From NCBI GenBank assembly GCA_021531615.1, contig JADYUE010000026.1, positions 1 to 32,744 of the forward strand: a stretch of DNA of 32,744 nt, written 5' to 3'. Positions 1-6,946 of this stretch are shown here, piece by piece; the first letter of the stretch is position 1; each line of letters opens with the position of its first letter. Origin of the DNA: Fusobacterium varium (lineage in GTDB: Bacteria > Fusobacteriota > Fusobacteriia > Fusobacteriales > Fusobacteriaceae). The position numbers and the translations under genes were made by a program. The notes beneath the pieces are model-generated. The model ran no database searches. It had not been told where the DNA came from and saw only the letters and a program-made list of their open reading frames with translations.

Positions 1-811
1 TACTTGTTGTAACTTGATGAAGATAGTTATTTCTAATATTTGTTAATTTCCTATGTATTAGTTTTGTCGTTTCCTCTAATTTTTCTATATTTTTAGTTTT
101 TATAAATTGGCAACTTCCACCCCCTTCTTTTTTAATTTTATTCATCTCATATTTTCTACTTATTTGTCTTTGTTTCTGCTTTAATCTTTTTTCTAATTTT
201 TTAACTTTTTTAGTTTTATTAATATTTTTAAAAACTTTTCCATCTGAACAAATAGCCAAATCTTTTAATCCTAAATCTATACCTAATGAAATATCTGTTA
301 ATTCTTCTTGTTTTTTATCAACTTCTATTCCAACAGATATATACCAATATTTATTATCATAAGTAATTCTAGGATTGTTATATTTAACATCCCTTGGTAT
401 TTGTTCGTTTGTTTTTATCCAACCTACTTTTTCAATTAATACTTTTTTCTCTTTAACTTTTAATTTTATAGGATCATTATAAAAACTAGGTTTACTTTTC
501 TTTTTACTCTTAAATTTTGGCTTATTAGCTAAACCTTTAAAAAAATTTTTATAGGCATTACAAGCGTCTTTTACAGCTTGTTTAGTAACATTATTTGATA
601 CTTCATTTAACCAAGTTAGTTCTAATCTCTTTAATTGAGTTAATTCTTTTCTGATAATTCCATCGCTAATAAATTTACCACCATTTCTATAATTTTCTTC
701 CTGTTTCGCAAGAGTATAATTATAGATAAACCTAGCAGTTCTTACAGATTGCCACAATTTTTGTTCTTGCTCTTTAGTTGGATAAAGTCTAACTTTCTTT
801 GTAAGTATCAT
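1..811 (-). CDS. tnpB: TnpB, RNA-guided endonuclease of an IS200/IS605-type element (partial, C-terminus beyond window)
   Basis: The frame is open from an ATG at 811 down to the window edge, about 270 codons with no stop, so the C-terminal half is missing. The start follows AAGGAG. The N-terminus MILTKKVRLYPTKEQE and the following Leu/Lys-rich stretch are typical of TnpB/OrfB. The motif LGIDLGLKDLAI at about 176-187 carries the first RuvC aspartate (D179). The remaining RuvC residues and the zinc-finger cysteines would lie outside the window. Known TnpB proteins are guided by a right-end RNA to cut DNA at the donor site and so maintain the element. That right end is also outside. No Y1 transposase (tnpA) lies upstream between 812 and 1432, so this is either a tnpB-only element or tnpA lies elsewhere. 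Family assignment is firm; subfamily and activity cannot be judged. Confidence 0.9.
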   Translation of the reverse strand, partial: MILTKKVRLYPTKEQEQKLWQSVRTARFIYNYTLAKQEENYRNGGKFISDGIIRKELTQLKRLELTWLNEVSNNVTKQAVKDACNAYKNFFKGLANKPKFKSKKKSKPSFYNDPIKLKVKEKKVLIEKVGWIKTNEQIPRDVKYNNPRITYDNKYWYISVGIEVDKKQEELTDISLGIDLGLKDLAICSDGKVFKNINKTKKVKKLEKRLKQKQRQISRKYEMNKIKKEGGGSCQFIKTKNIEKLEETTKLIHRKLTNIRNNYLHQVTTS

Positions 812-1432
812 TTTTTAATAACTCCTTAATTATTTTTTACTTTAATTAGTATTGTATAACAAACTATAAACTGTTTAGATATTATTATATAAATTTATAT
901 ATTTTTAATAACGGTTTTGACCCTCCTAATATTAGAAATCTTCCTTTAGATTATACAATATTTTTAAGAAATAAGCTATAAACTATATTTTACAAATTAA
1001 AAAAATAAAATATTTACAAAAATAGTTTTCAAAAAAAGAAAATTATTTTTAAAGTTAGTTAAGTATTTTTAAAATATTGAAAGTTTGCGTTAAAATGTAA
1101 TAAAAAATGCTTAAATTTTTATTAAAAAATATAATTTTATCACTTTATTACAAAAAATAAGAGATATATAAGGTAGTAAACAGGTTCATACTGTTTCATA
1201 AGAAGAAAAATAAGAAAAAAATTTAAAACACTGGAATTTAACTAAAAGTCAACTGTTATAAAGGTTTGGTGAGAAAATATCGTTATTTTAAGGATTTTAT
1301 TATTTTTTTACCTTTGGAGATAATAGAAATAACTGTTATAATTAACATATAAAGAAATAATAGTTTATTTACGAATATTAAAAAAATCTACTTTTTGATT
1401 TTTATAAATGATATTTGTTTAAGGAGGGTGAG
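812..1432. other. AT-rich intergenic region between tnpB and the sigma factor gene
   Basis: About 620 bp without a convincing gene. It should contain the upstream (left) end of the tnpB element, but I cannot fix the boundary. On the minus strand there is a TATAAT at 950-955 followed by AGGAGGG (complement of 921-927) with no start codon behind it. On the plus strand an 11-nt sequence AACTGTTATAA occurs at 1251-1261 and again at 1331-1341, the second within the likely promoter of the sigma factor gene. Nothing else stands out. Confidence 0.6.
1314..1342 (+). promoter_or_regulatory. Likely promoter of the sigma factor gene (extended -10)
   Basis: TTGGAG at 1314-1319, a 17-bp spacer, and TATAAT at 1337-1342 preceded by TG one base upstream (extended -10). 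It would leave a leader of about 85 nt before the ATG at 1433. The -35 matches only in part. A second, similar box lies 80 bp upstream (AACTGTTATAA at 1251), so two start sites are possible. Confidence 0.45.
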
Positions 1433-2023
1433 ATGGTAAGTTCCCAAACAATAAAAAGTGCACAACAAGGAAATGAAATGGCAATACAAGAGATATTCTC
1501 TAAATTTAAGAATATTATTCAGATGAGAACTAAAAATTATTTTTTCTATGGTGGAGATAGAGAGGATGTTATTCAAGAGGCTATGATTGGTTTGCTAAAA
1601 GCTATAAATGGTTATGATGAGAATAAAACAGCATCTTTTACAACATTTGCTATTTTATGTATAAAACGTCAAATAATAACAGCTATAAAAAGTTCTAATG
1701 CAGGAAAAAATAGAATTTTGAATATGGCAATGATAAATCCTGAAACAGAGGATACTTCAAATATTAGTTATTCTAATAAATCTTTTAATTTTTATAATCC
1801 AGAAGAGATTGTAATGGGGAAGGAGAGATTTAGAGAGTTAAATAGATATTTAAAAACTAATCTTAGTAAAATGGAAAATGAGGTTTTTGAATATATGTTA
1901 GCTGAAATGACATATACAGAGATAGCTGAAAAAACAGGAAGAACACCTAAATCAATAGATAATAGTATTCAAAGAATAAAGAAAAAACTAAATAAATTTT
2001 TAGAAGAATATGACAAAGAATAG
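1433..2023 (+). CDS. SigH-like RNA polymerase sigma factor (sigma-70 family)
   Basis: A 196-residue protein with the layout of small SigH-type sigma factors. The N-terminal region 2 is recognisable from the segment DREDVIQEAMIGLLKAI, followed by a charged and aromatic stretch (ASFTTFAILCIKRQIITAI) that corresponds to the -10-recognition and melting region. The C-terminal region 4 has a helix-turn-helix reading YTEIAEKTGRTPKSIDNSIQRIKKKL. There is no region 1.1 and no anti-sigma gene next to it. I chose ATG 1433 over the in-frame TTG at 1415 because AAGGAGGG at 1421-1428 is well placed only for the ATG. In sporulating Firmicutes this family drives early sporulation and competence. In a presumed non-sporulating host the regulon is unknown; competence or stress are guesses. 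The gene stands alone with its own promoter and terminator. Confidence 0.85.
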   Translation: MVSSQTIKSAQQGNEMAIQEIFSKFKNIIQMRTKNYFFYGGDREDVIQEAMIGLLKAINGYDENKTASFTTFAILCIKRQIITAIKSSNAGKNRILNMAMINPETEDTSNISYSNKSFNFYNPEEIVMGKERFRELNRYLKTNLSKMENEVFEYMLAEMTYTEIAEKTGRTPKSIDNSIQRIKKKLNKFLEEYDKE

Positions 2024-2037
2024 GAAATACTAAAAAT

Positions 2038-2105
2038 GAGGCATATTTAAAAGAAATAAGAAAAATTTCTCATCTCTTTTAAGTATGCCTCTTATCTTTT
2101 TTATT
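2038..2105. terminator. Bidirectional rho-independent terminator
   Basis: The arms GAGGCATATTTAAAAGA (2038-2054) and TCTTTTAAGTATGCCTC (2075-2091) pair over 17 bp with a single G-T wobble. The T-rich tract TTATCTTTTTTATT follows on the plus strand. It lies between the convergent sigma factor gene and the small secreted-protein gene, and can serve both. Confidence 0.85.
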
Positions 2106-2472
2106 ATTTTAAAAATTTTTTTACAATAGAACAATCATCTTCTGGAATTTCACTAGCATAAATCACTTTATTTCCCTCTATCATAACAAAGCAATATATA
2201 TCTTCTCTATTCTTTTTTACAAAAATATTAACTTCTGTTTTTTGATCTTGACAATAGAATAAAATATTTTTAACCTTTTTATATGTTAATAAAAAATGTT
2301 TTGAACGATTGTTAAAAATATTTGCTGCTTCTTGTGGAGTTTTATATATTCCCACTATATGAGTATGATGATCATATTTTACAATTCCACCTTCAATTAA
2401 CTCTTCGTTTTCAGCAAAAATATTGCAATAAAAAGAAAAGATAAGGGATAGAATAATTATTATTTTTTTCAT
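2104..2472 (-). CDS. Small secreted or periplasmic protein of unknown function
   Basis: A 122-residue protein beginning MKKIIIILSLIFSFYCNIFAEN, which reads as a Sec signal peptide (basic start, hydrophobic core, likely cleavage after IFA). The mature part is about 100 residues, polar, with two cysteines (in FYCQDQ and DDCSIV) that could form a disulphide once exported, and a short His-rich patch YDHHTH near its start. It has no transmembrane segment after the signal. I chose the ATG at 2472 because GGGGG lies 4-8 nt upstream; the frame extends to a GTG at 2496, which would hide the signal peptide. I do not recognise a family. It lies downstream of the tRNA array's terminator, and no clear promoter of its own was found. 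Confidence 0.7.
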   Translation of the reverse strand: MKKIIIILSLIFSFYCNIFAENEELIEGGIVKYDHHTHIVGIYKTPQEAANIFNNRSKHFLLTYKKVKNILFYCQDQKTEVNIFVKKNREDIYCFVMIEGNKVIYASEIPEDDCSIVKKFLK

Positions 2473-2503
2473 AAAGCCCCCAAAAGTTTTAATCACATAA
2501 AAC

Positions 2504-2537
2504 TAAAAAAATAGATTTTGTAATTACAAAATCTATT
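2504..2537 (-). terminator. Terminator of the tRNA array
   Basis: Positions 2510-2537 are a perfect 28-nt palindrome (arm AATAGATTTTGTA). On the minus strand it is followed by a run of T (complement of 2504-2509), directly downstream of the tRNA-Leu gene. It would also reduce read-through into the secreted-protein gene. Confidence 0.8.
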
Positions 2538-2558
2538 CTAAAAAAGTTATTTTCTTAT

Positions 2559-2642
2559 TGGTGCGAAGAGAGAGACTTGAACTCTCACGTCTGGGACACT
2601 AGATCCTAAGTCTAGCGCGTCTGCCAATTCCGCCATCCTCGC
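2559..2642 (-). tRNA. tRNA-Leu (anticodon TAG)
   Basis: A class II tRNA of 84 nt including an encoded CCA (complement of 2559-2561). The acceptor GCGAGGA pairs with TCTTCGC, the anticodon stem CTAGA/TCTAG encloses loop CTTAGGA with anticodon TAG, there is a variable arm, and the T-loop reads GTTCAAGTC. It is the last gene of the array in transcription order. Confidence 0.95.
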
Positions 2643-2663
2643 ATAAATAATTAAATTTTTAAA

Positions 2664-2739
<76 letters not shown>

Positions 2740-2755
2740 ACTTGATTTATAATAA

Positions 2756-2832
2756 TGGCGGGAGCGACGAGGGTCGAACTCGCGACCTCCTGCGTGACAG
2801 GCAGGCGCTCTAACCAACTGAGCTACGCCCCC
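2756..2832 (-). tRNA. tRNA-Asp (anticodon GTC)
   Basis: 77 nt with encoded CCA and discriminator G, as usual for tRNA-Asp. The acceptor is GGGGGCG/CGCTCCC (one G-T pair). Anticodon stem CCTGC/GCAGG with loop CTGTCAC. Confidence 0.96.
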
Positions 2833-2848
2833 ACTATTAATAACTATA

Positions 2849-2924
2849 TGGTGGTCACAACAGGACTTGAACCTGTGACCCCCTGCTTGTAAGGCAGGTG
2901 CTCTCCCAACTGAGCTATGCGACC
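2849..2924 (-). tRNA. tRNA-Val (anticodon TAC)
   Basis: 76 nt with encoded CCA. Acceptor GGTCGCA, anticodon stem CCTGC/GCAGG with loop CTTACAA (anticodon TAC), T-loop GGTTCAAGTCC. Confidence 0.96.
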
Positions 2925-2931
2925 TTTGGAG

Positions 2932-3006
2932 TGGTACCCCGTAGGGGAATCGAACCCCTGTTTCCAGAGTGAAAATCTGATGTCCTTACCACTGAACGAA
3001 CGGGGC
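2932..3006 (-). tRNA. tRNA-Glu (anticodon TTC)
   Basis: 75 nt with encoded CCA. The acceptor GCCCCGT pairs with ACGGGGT. The anticodon loop TTTTCAC gives TTC, and the T-arm is GGGGTTCGATTCCCC. Confidence 0.96.
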
Positions 3007-3014
3007 AAAGTAAA

Positions 3015-3090
3015 TGGTGCGTCATACAGGATTCGAACCTGTGACCACCTGATTAAGAGTCAGATGCTCTACCAACTGAGCTAATGGCGC
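3015..3090 (-). tRNA. tRNA-Lys (anticodon CTT)
   Basis: 76 nt with encoded CCA. The acceptor GCGCCAT pairs with ATGACGC. The anticodon loop CTCTTAA gives CTT, which reads AAG. In such an AT-rich genome AAG is the minor lysine codon, so a separate TTT tRNA is expected elsewhere. Confidence 0.95.
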
Positions 3091-3097
3091 TCGTGTC

Positions 3098-3174
<77 letters not shown>

Positions 3175-3184
3175 GACAAGAATT

Positions 3185-3213
3185 ATAATATCATAAAGTA
3201 TAAAACTTGTCAA
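3185..3213 (-). promoter_or_regulatory. Promoter of the seven-tRNA array
   Basis: On the minus strand: a perfect TTGACA (complement of 3208-3213), a 17-bp spacer, and TATTAT (complement of 3185-3190). The predicted start lies only a few nucleotides before tRNA-Gly. This is the strongest consensus-type promoter in the window, as expected for stable RNA. Confidence 0.85.
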
Positions 3214-3222
3214 ATATTTTTT

Positions 3223-3711
3223 TTATTTTTTTATAAAAAATTTTTCCTTTAATATTTCTTTCATAACTAAAACAAATCTTTCCTTGTTTTTCATATATAG
3301 AGGAATAATAATTTGTCTCCTATTAGTGGTAATTACATCTAATATAACTTGTAAGTTTTTTCCAAGTTTAGCTTCTTTTAAAGTACAAGACTCAACAACA
3401 TTTAGATCAAGAACTAATTTTTCTCCAACTAAAGTTTTATTTTCAGTATCAACTGAAATTCTATAAAATAAAGTTGTTTTTAGTTGTTTTAGTCCCAAAA
3501 AGATAAAAATAAGTGCAAGGATACTTGGAAGAATTTTTAACTCATCTCCCTTTGATAGATAAGCTTGAAGCAATCCTATAAGAATAAGAGGAACTCCAAT
3601 TCCAAGTCCACTGACAAGTTTTTTTATTTCAACAGAAAAATTTTCAATTTTTTTTAATTGAATTTTATCTGTTGAATCAATTTTTTTTACAAAATCTTCA
3701 TAAAATAACAT
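3223..3711 (-). CDS. Small membrane protein of unknown function (two transmembrane helices)
   Basis: 162 residues. A short charged N-terminus is followed by two close hydrophobic segments (about residues 34-52, VSGLGIGVPLILIGLLQAY, and 59-74, ILPSILALIFIFLGLK) separated by a short polar turn. A soluble C-terminal half of about 85 residues is rich in beta-type sequence and Lys/Glu. The layout resembles small bacterial proteins with a membrane hairpin and a PH-like domain, but I cannot assign a family. The ATG at 3711 is preceded by AAGGAG at a good distance. The gene lies just upstream of, and in the same direction as, the tRNA promoter. Confidence 0.75.
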   Translation of the reverse strand: MLFYEDFVKKIDSTDKIQLKKIENFSVEIKKLVSGLGIGVPLILIGLLQAYLSKGDELKILPSILALIFIFLGLKQLKTTLFYRISVDTENKTLVGEKLVLDLNVVESCTLKEAKLGKNLQVILDVITTNRRQIIIPLYMKNKERFVLVMKEILKEKFFIKK

Positions 3712-3745
3712 ATATTCAATCTCCTTAAAATATTTATTTGAATAT

Positions 3746-3774
3746 ATTATAGCATAAATAAATTTAGAATAAAC
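3746..3774 (-). promoter_or_regulatory. Probable promoter for the two-helix membrane protein gene
   Basis: On the minus strand TATAAT (complement of 3746-3751) is preceded by TGC, an extended -10. The -35 position (GTTTAT) is weak and falls inside the outer inverted repeat at 3768-3784, so insertion of that element may have shaped this promoter. Confidence 0.5.
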
Positions 3775-3820
3775 TATAATTTATAATCCTAATAATTAAA
3801 GTAAAAATATTATTATCTCT

Positions 3821-3983
3821 AACATCAAGTTGACGTAATTTGGAAGTGAATATTAGAAGCCCTCAGCGAAATGCAGTTAAGAAAATGCAACGTGTTTGAG
3901 CGAGCTTGCGAGTGAGTTTTGCATTTTCAACGGAATGAGCCATAGGGATTCTTTATTTACTGACATGGAGTCAAATTGATGTT
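3821..3983. repeat. 163-bp imperfect inverted-repeat element (MITE-like or hairpin RNA)
   Basis: The ends AACATCAAGTTGAC (3821-3834) and GTCAAATTGATGTT (3970-3983) are inverted repeats with one mismatch in 14. Further in, both arms stay related. GTGAATATTAGAAGCCC (from 3846) resembles the reverse complement of the segment ending at 3960. GAAAATGCAA (3881-3890) is the reverse complement of TTGCATTTTC (3919-3928). The centre is GC-richer (GAGCGAGCTTGCGAG) than its surroundings. The whole can fold into one long interrupted hairpin. No coding capacity. It looks like a dispersed small element, but copy number cannot be tested here. Confidence 0.65.
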
Positions 3984-4099
3984 AAAAAAGAAATATAGAT
4001 AACTAAAATTGACTAATAGTCGCTAATGCAAAGGTACTTTGCTGTAAAACTAATGATATATTAGAGAACCTAGCTTAGTTAGATAAATTATAGTTTTAT

Positions 4100-4936
4100 T
4101 TATATATGTTTATCTAAAGAGAATCCTCTTCCTTTAACTTGATTTACTTGATTGATGATAATAAAAGCCTTAGGATCAATCTCTTGTACTAATTTATTTA
4201 AAGAGTGCAACTCTCTTTTTGAAATAACACTCATAACAGCTTGTTGATTATTCTTTTTATAACCTGTTTGAATATCTATAAAAGTAGTTCCTCTATCAAT
4301 TTTACTGTGAATATTTTCACTGATCTCTAAATATTTTTCACTAATTATCGTAACCATAAAATCATTTTTTCCATAGACAATAACTTTGTTAATAACCATA
4401 GTTGTAATTAAAACTATAATAATTCCATATAAGATCTGTTCTATATTGGAGAAGATCATTTGAGATAGAAGAATTGAAACATCAATAGCATAAAGAATAA
4501 TAGCTATAGGAACACCTCTCTTCTTATTTAAAATAATAGCAGGAATATCAAGCCCACCAGTAGAGGCACCTACTCTTAAAACAATTCCTACTCCAGCTCC
4601 AACTAATAAAGCAGCAAAAATAGCAGACAATAAAGTATCAGAAGTAATGTGTTTTAATTTTTCAATATCTTTAAAATAATTAAGAAAAAATGGAAAAATA
4701 AAAGTACTGATTAAAGTAGTAGCTGCAAATTTTTTACCTAAAATAAATAATCCAGCTAAAAAAGTGACAATGTTGATAACAGCAACAGTGATAGCTATAT
4801 CAATTCCTAAAAAATGTTGAACTGAGAGAGCAAGTCCAGTACTTCCTCCCATAATTAAACCATTTGGTATTACAAAAGTGGCTATTCCAAGAGCAAAGAT
4901 TAGATTTCCTAAGATGATAAATAAAAAGTTTTTCAT
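4100..4936 (-). CDS. YitT family membrane protein (DUF161 and DUF2179)
   Basis: 278 residues. The N-terminal two thirds hold about five hydrophobic segments with the signatures GNLIFALGIATFVIPNGL and GGSTGLAL near the start and VGASTGGLDIPAIILNKKRG in the middle, typical of the YitT/DUF161 family. The C-terminal part, from about residue 195 (KNDFMVTIISEKYLEISENI), is the soluble DUF2179 domain with the RGTTFIDIQTGY segment. The function of the family is unknown; a transport role is often supposed. The start at 4936 has AAGGAG upstream. The gene follows glpX in the same direction but a terminator-like hairpin lies between them. The 3' end abuts a repeat element. Confidence 0.88.
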   Translation of the reverse strand: MKNFLFIILGNLIFALGIATFVIPNGLIMGGSTGLALSVQHFLGIDIAITVAVINIVTFLAGLFILGKKFAATTLISTFIFPFFLNYFKDIEKLKHITSDTLLSAIFAALLVGAGVGIVLRVGASTGGLDIPAIILNKKRGVPIAIILYAIDVSILLSQMIFSNIEQILYGIIIVLITTMVINKVIVYGKNDFMVTIISEKYLEISENIHSKIDRGTTFIDIQTGYKKNNQQAVMSVISKRELHSLNKLVQEIDPKAFIIINQVNQVKGRGFSLDKHI

Positions 4937-4968
4937 ATATCATTCTCCTTTACTAAAAAAATAAAAAA

Positions 4969-5023
4969 ACTCCCTTGACTATAAATAATTATTACATTAT
5001 TTTTCTCAATTAATCAAGAGAGT
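4969..5023 (-). terminator. Terminator between glpX and yitT
   Basis: On the minus strand ACTCTCTTGA (complement of 5014-5023) pairs with TCAAGGGAGT (complement of 4969-4978), with one G-T wobble, followed by a run of T. The loop of about 35 nt is long and AT-rich. It probably ends the ftsI-to-glpX transcript, with some read-through into yitT possible. Confidence 0.65.
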
Positions 5024-5051
5024 TTTTAATATTTTATTGTTTTATAGATTA

Positions 5052-6101
5052 TTATTTAACAAGATGAGTAATTTTATCATCTTTGAAATCTAAGTTATGA
5101 ACAGAATTTATATATCTAACTGTTTTACTTTTTCCTCTTACAACAAGAGTTTGAGTTCTAGCTATACTTCCTTTTCTTTTAATTCCTTCTAAAAGATCTC
5201 CACCAGTTATACCAGTAGCAGAGAAGATAACCTCATCATCTTTAACAAGATCATCCATTCTTAGAACTTCTCCAACATTAAGTCCCATCTCTTCACATCT
5301 TCTTTTTTCAAATGTAGAGATTTTATCATTTTCTAAAGTAACACCTTTAACTTCGCTTCTTAGTTTAAGTCTTGCATTCATATCTCCACCAAGAGCTCTG
5401 ATAACAGCAGCAGAGATAACTCCTTCAGGAGCTCCTCCAATACCATAAAGCATATCTACATCAGAATCAATAATACAAGTTAGTATTGAACCTGCAACGT
5501 CACCATCAGGGAGAGCATAAATTTTTATTCCTAGGTTTTGAAGATCTTTAATAATTTGTGAATGTCTTGGTTTGTCAAGAATAACAATCATAAGATCAGT
5601 TAAATCTTTATTTAAAGCTTTAGCTACATTGTGGATATTTTCCATAAGTGGTTTTTCTAAGTCAATAACTCCTTTTGCTTCAGGACCAACAATTAGTTTT
5701 TCCATGTACATATCAGGAGCTTTTAAGAAACTTCCTTTATTTGCAACAGCAAGTACTGTAATAGCATTAGCTTGTCCTTGTGCAGTCATTCTAGTTCCCT
5801 CTACTGGGTCAACAGCTATATCAACTGGAGAGCAGTAGTCATCTTCAGGTTCTCCTTCTTCTTCGCATTTATAGTAAGCTTTACCAACTTTTTCCCCTAT
5901 ATATAGCATAGGAGCTTCATCTATCTCTCCCTCTCCAATAACAATTTCACCATCAATAGCTACTCTGTTAAGCATAGTTCTCATAGCATCAACTGCTGCT
6001 TGATCTGCTGCTTCCTTATTTCCTCTTCCAACCCATTTGTAAGCTGCTAATGCTGCAGCCTCAGTTACTCTAGCAAATTCAAGTGCTAATTCTCTTTTCA
6101 T
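5052..6101 (-). CDS. glpX: Fructose-1,6-bisphosphatase, class II (GlpX)
   Basis: 349 residues, full length for the family. It hydrolyses fructose 1,6-bisphosphate to fructose 6-phosphate in gluconeogenesis, in the cytosol, with divalent metal. The metal and substrate residues known from GlpX enzymes are visible: D33 in KEAADQAAVDAM, E57 in IGEGEIDEAPMLYIGE, and D98 and E101 in DPVEGT. The later glycine-rich GGAPEGVISAAVIRALGG loop is also present. The ATG at 6101 follows AGGAGG. It is the last gene of the compact minus-strand cluster, 8 bp after the FtsB-like gene, and is followed by a terminator. In an anaerobe that can live on amino acids the enzyme would supply hexose phosphates for cell-wall and LPS synthesis. 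Assignment is secure. Confidence 0.96.
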   Translation of the reverse strand: MKRELALEFARVTEAAALAAYKWVGRGNKEAADQAAVDAMRTMLNRVAIDGEIVIGEGEIDEAPMLYIGEKVGKAYYKCEEEGEPEDDYCSPVDIAVDPVEGTRMTAQGQANAITVLAVANKGSFLKAPDMYMEKLIVGPEAKGVIDLEKPLMENIHNVAKALNKDLTDLMIVILDKPRHSQIIKDLQNLGIKIYALPDGDVAGSILTCIIDSDVDMLYGIGGAPEGVISAAVIRALGGDMNARLKLRSEVKGVTLENDKISTFEKRRCEEMGLNVGEVLRMDDLVKDDEVIFSATGITGGDLLEGIKRKGSIARTQTLVVRGKSKTVRYINSVHNLDFKDDKITHLVK

Positions 6102-6109
6102 TTTTCCTC

Positions 6110-6385
6110 CTACTTTTGATTTATTAATCTATAGATTTCTTCGCCCTCTTTTACCATTTGAAGTCTGTCACGAGAAATTTGTTCCCTTTTAAAATCATTT
6201 TCAAGAGCACTTATAGAATTATTATACTCCTCAATCCTATTTTTCTCCAACTGAATTTTTTCTAATATCATTTTTTTTTCATTGTTTAATTTATTTATTT
6301 TTACATAACTTCTATAAATTTGTGGTAAAAATAGATAAAAAACACCTAATAATATAACTATACAAAATATTTTGCTCTTGTTCAT
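6110..6385 (-). CDS. FtsB/DivIC-like septum formation protein
   Basis: 91 residues: a short basic N-terminus, one transmembrane segment (about residues 6-24, IFCIVILLGVFYLFLPQIY), then a coiled coil rich in Lys, Glu, Asn and Leu (about 30-72), and the terminal motif KEGEEIYRLI. Size, topology and the closing motif match FtsB/DivIC/FtsL-type divisome proteins, which bridge the membrane and help recruit and activate the septal PBP. The gene sits 9 bp after def and in the same transcript as an FtsI-type PBP, which supports a division role. The Shine-Dalgarno is modest (GGAAAA). Short coiled-coil proteins diverge fast, so FtsL cannot be excluded. Confidence 0.72.
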   Translation of the reverse strand: MNKSKIFCIVILLGVFYLFLPQIYRSYVKINKLNNEKKMILEKIQLEKNRIEEYNNSISALENDFKREQISRDRLQMVKEGEEIYRLINQK

Positions 6386-6394
6386 AAGATTTTC

Positions 6395-6916
6395 CTATTC
6401 CTCTGTAAGAGATTTTAAAGTTTCTTTCTTTAAAGCTTGAAGTTTTTTACTAATCATTCTTTTAGCCATTGGAGAGATTTTATCTACAAATAGAATTGCT
6501 TCAAGGTGGTCAAATTCATGTTGTACAACAATAGCTGGAAAACCTTCAAGTTCTTCAACAACTTTTTCTCCTTTTTCATTTAGGTATTCTATTCTTACTT
6601 TTTTAGGTCTTTCTACTTTTTTATAGATACCAGGAACACTTAAACATCCCTCTTCCCAATCTATAAGTTCTTCTGTAAGTGGAGTTATAACAGGATTGAT
6701 AACTTTTCTTAAAGCTTCTCCTTCTCCACTCCAATCAGCAACAAACATTCTTTTATTAAGACCTACTTGAGGAGCTGCAAGTCCAACTCCCTTTGTTTCA
6801 TACATAGTTTCAACCATGTTATCTAAAATCTCTTGAATTTTTTCATCAATTACCTCTACTTCTGTACTTTTTTCTCTAAGTATAGGATCTCCATATTTTT
6901 TTAATTCATAAATCAC
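6395..6916 (-). CDS. def: Peptide deformylase
   Basis: 173 residues from GTG 6916. I prefer this start because GAGGTG lies 6 nt upstream; the frame extends three codons further to a GTG at 6925, which has no usable ribosome binding site. The enzyme removes the formyl group from the N-terminal methionine of new proteins. All three family motifs are visible: GVGLAAPQVG, EEGCLSVPG (metal ligand C91) and QHEFDHLEAILF (metal ligands H133 and H137, catalytic E134). The last motif has Ala where Gly is usual after HLE, a mild change. The length fits bacterial deformylases. It lies between priA and the FtsB-like gene. Confidence 0.95.
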   Translation of the reverse strand: MIYELKKYGDPILREKSTEVEVIDEKIQEILDNMVETMYETKGVGLAAPQVGLNKRMFVADWSGEGEALRKVINPVITPLTEELIDWEEGCLSVPGIYKKVERPKKVRIEYLNEKGEKVVEELEGFPAIVVQHEFDHLEAILFVDKISPMAKRMISKKLQALKKETLKSLTEE

Positions 6917-6946
6917 TACTTTCACCTCTATATATTATATTAAAAT

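Larger units (their letters stand above)
3712..4099. other. 388-bp spacer with nested inverted repeats
   Basis: No gene. Apart from the promoter at its left end it is almost entirely structured. Outer repeats AATAAACTATAATTTAT (3768-3784) and ATAAATTATAGTTTTATT (4083-4100) are inverted copies with one extra base. They enclose the 163-bp element at 3821-3983 and a right part with small perfect hairpins, such as GCAAAG/CTTTGC at 4028-4042. The right outer repeat ends at the stop codon of yitT. Confidence 0.6.

Noticed and set aside
1388-1576. Minus-strand 62-codon frame over the sigma factor start
   Set aside because: It overlaps the promoter leader and coding start of a clear gene and has no start signal.
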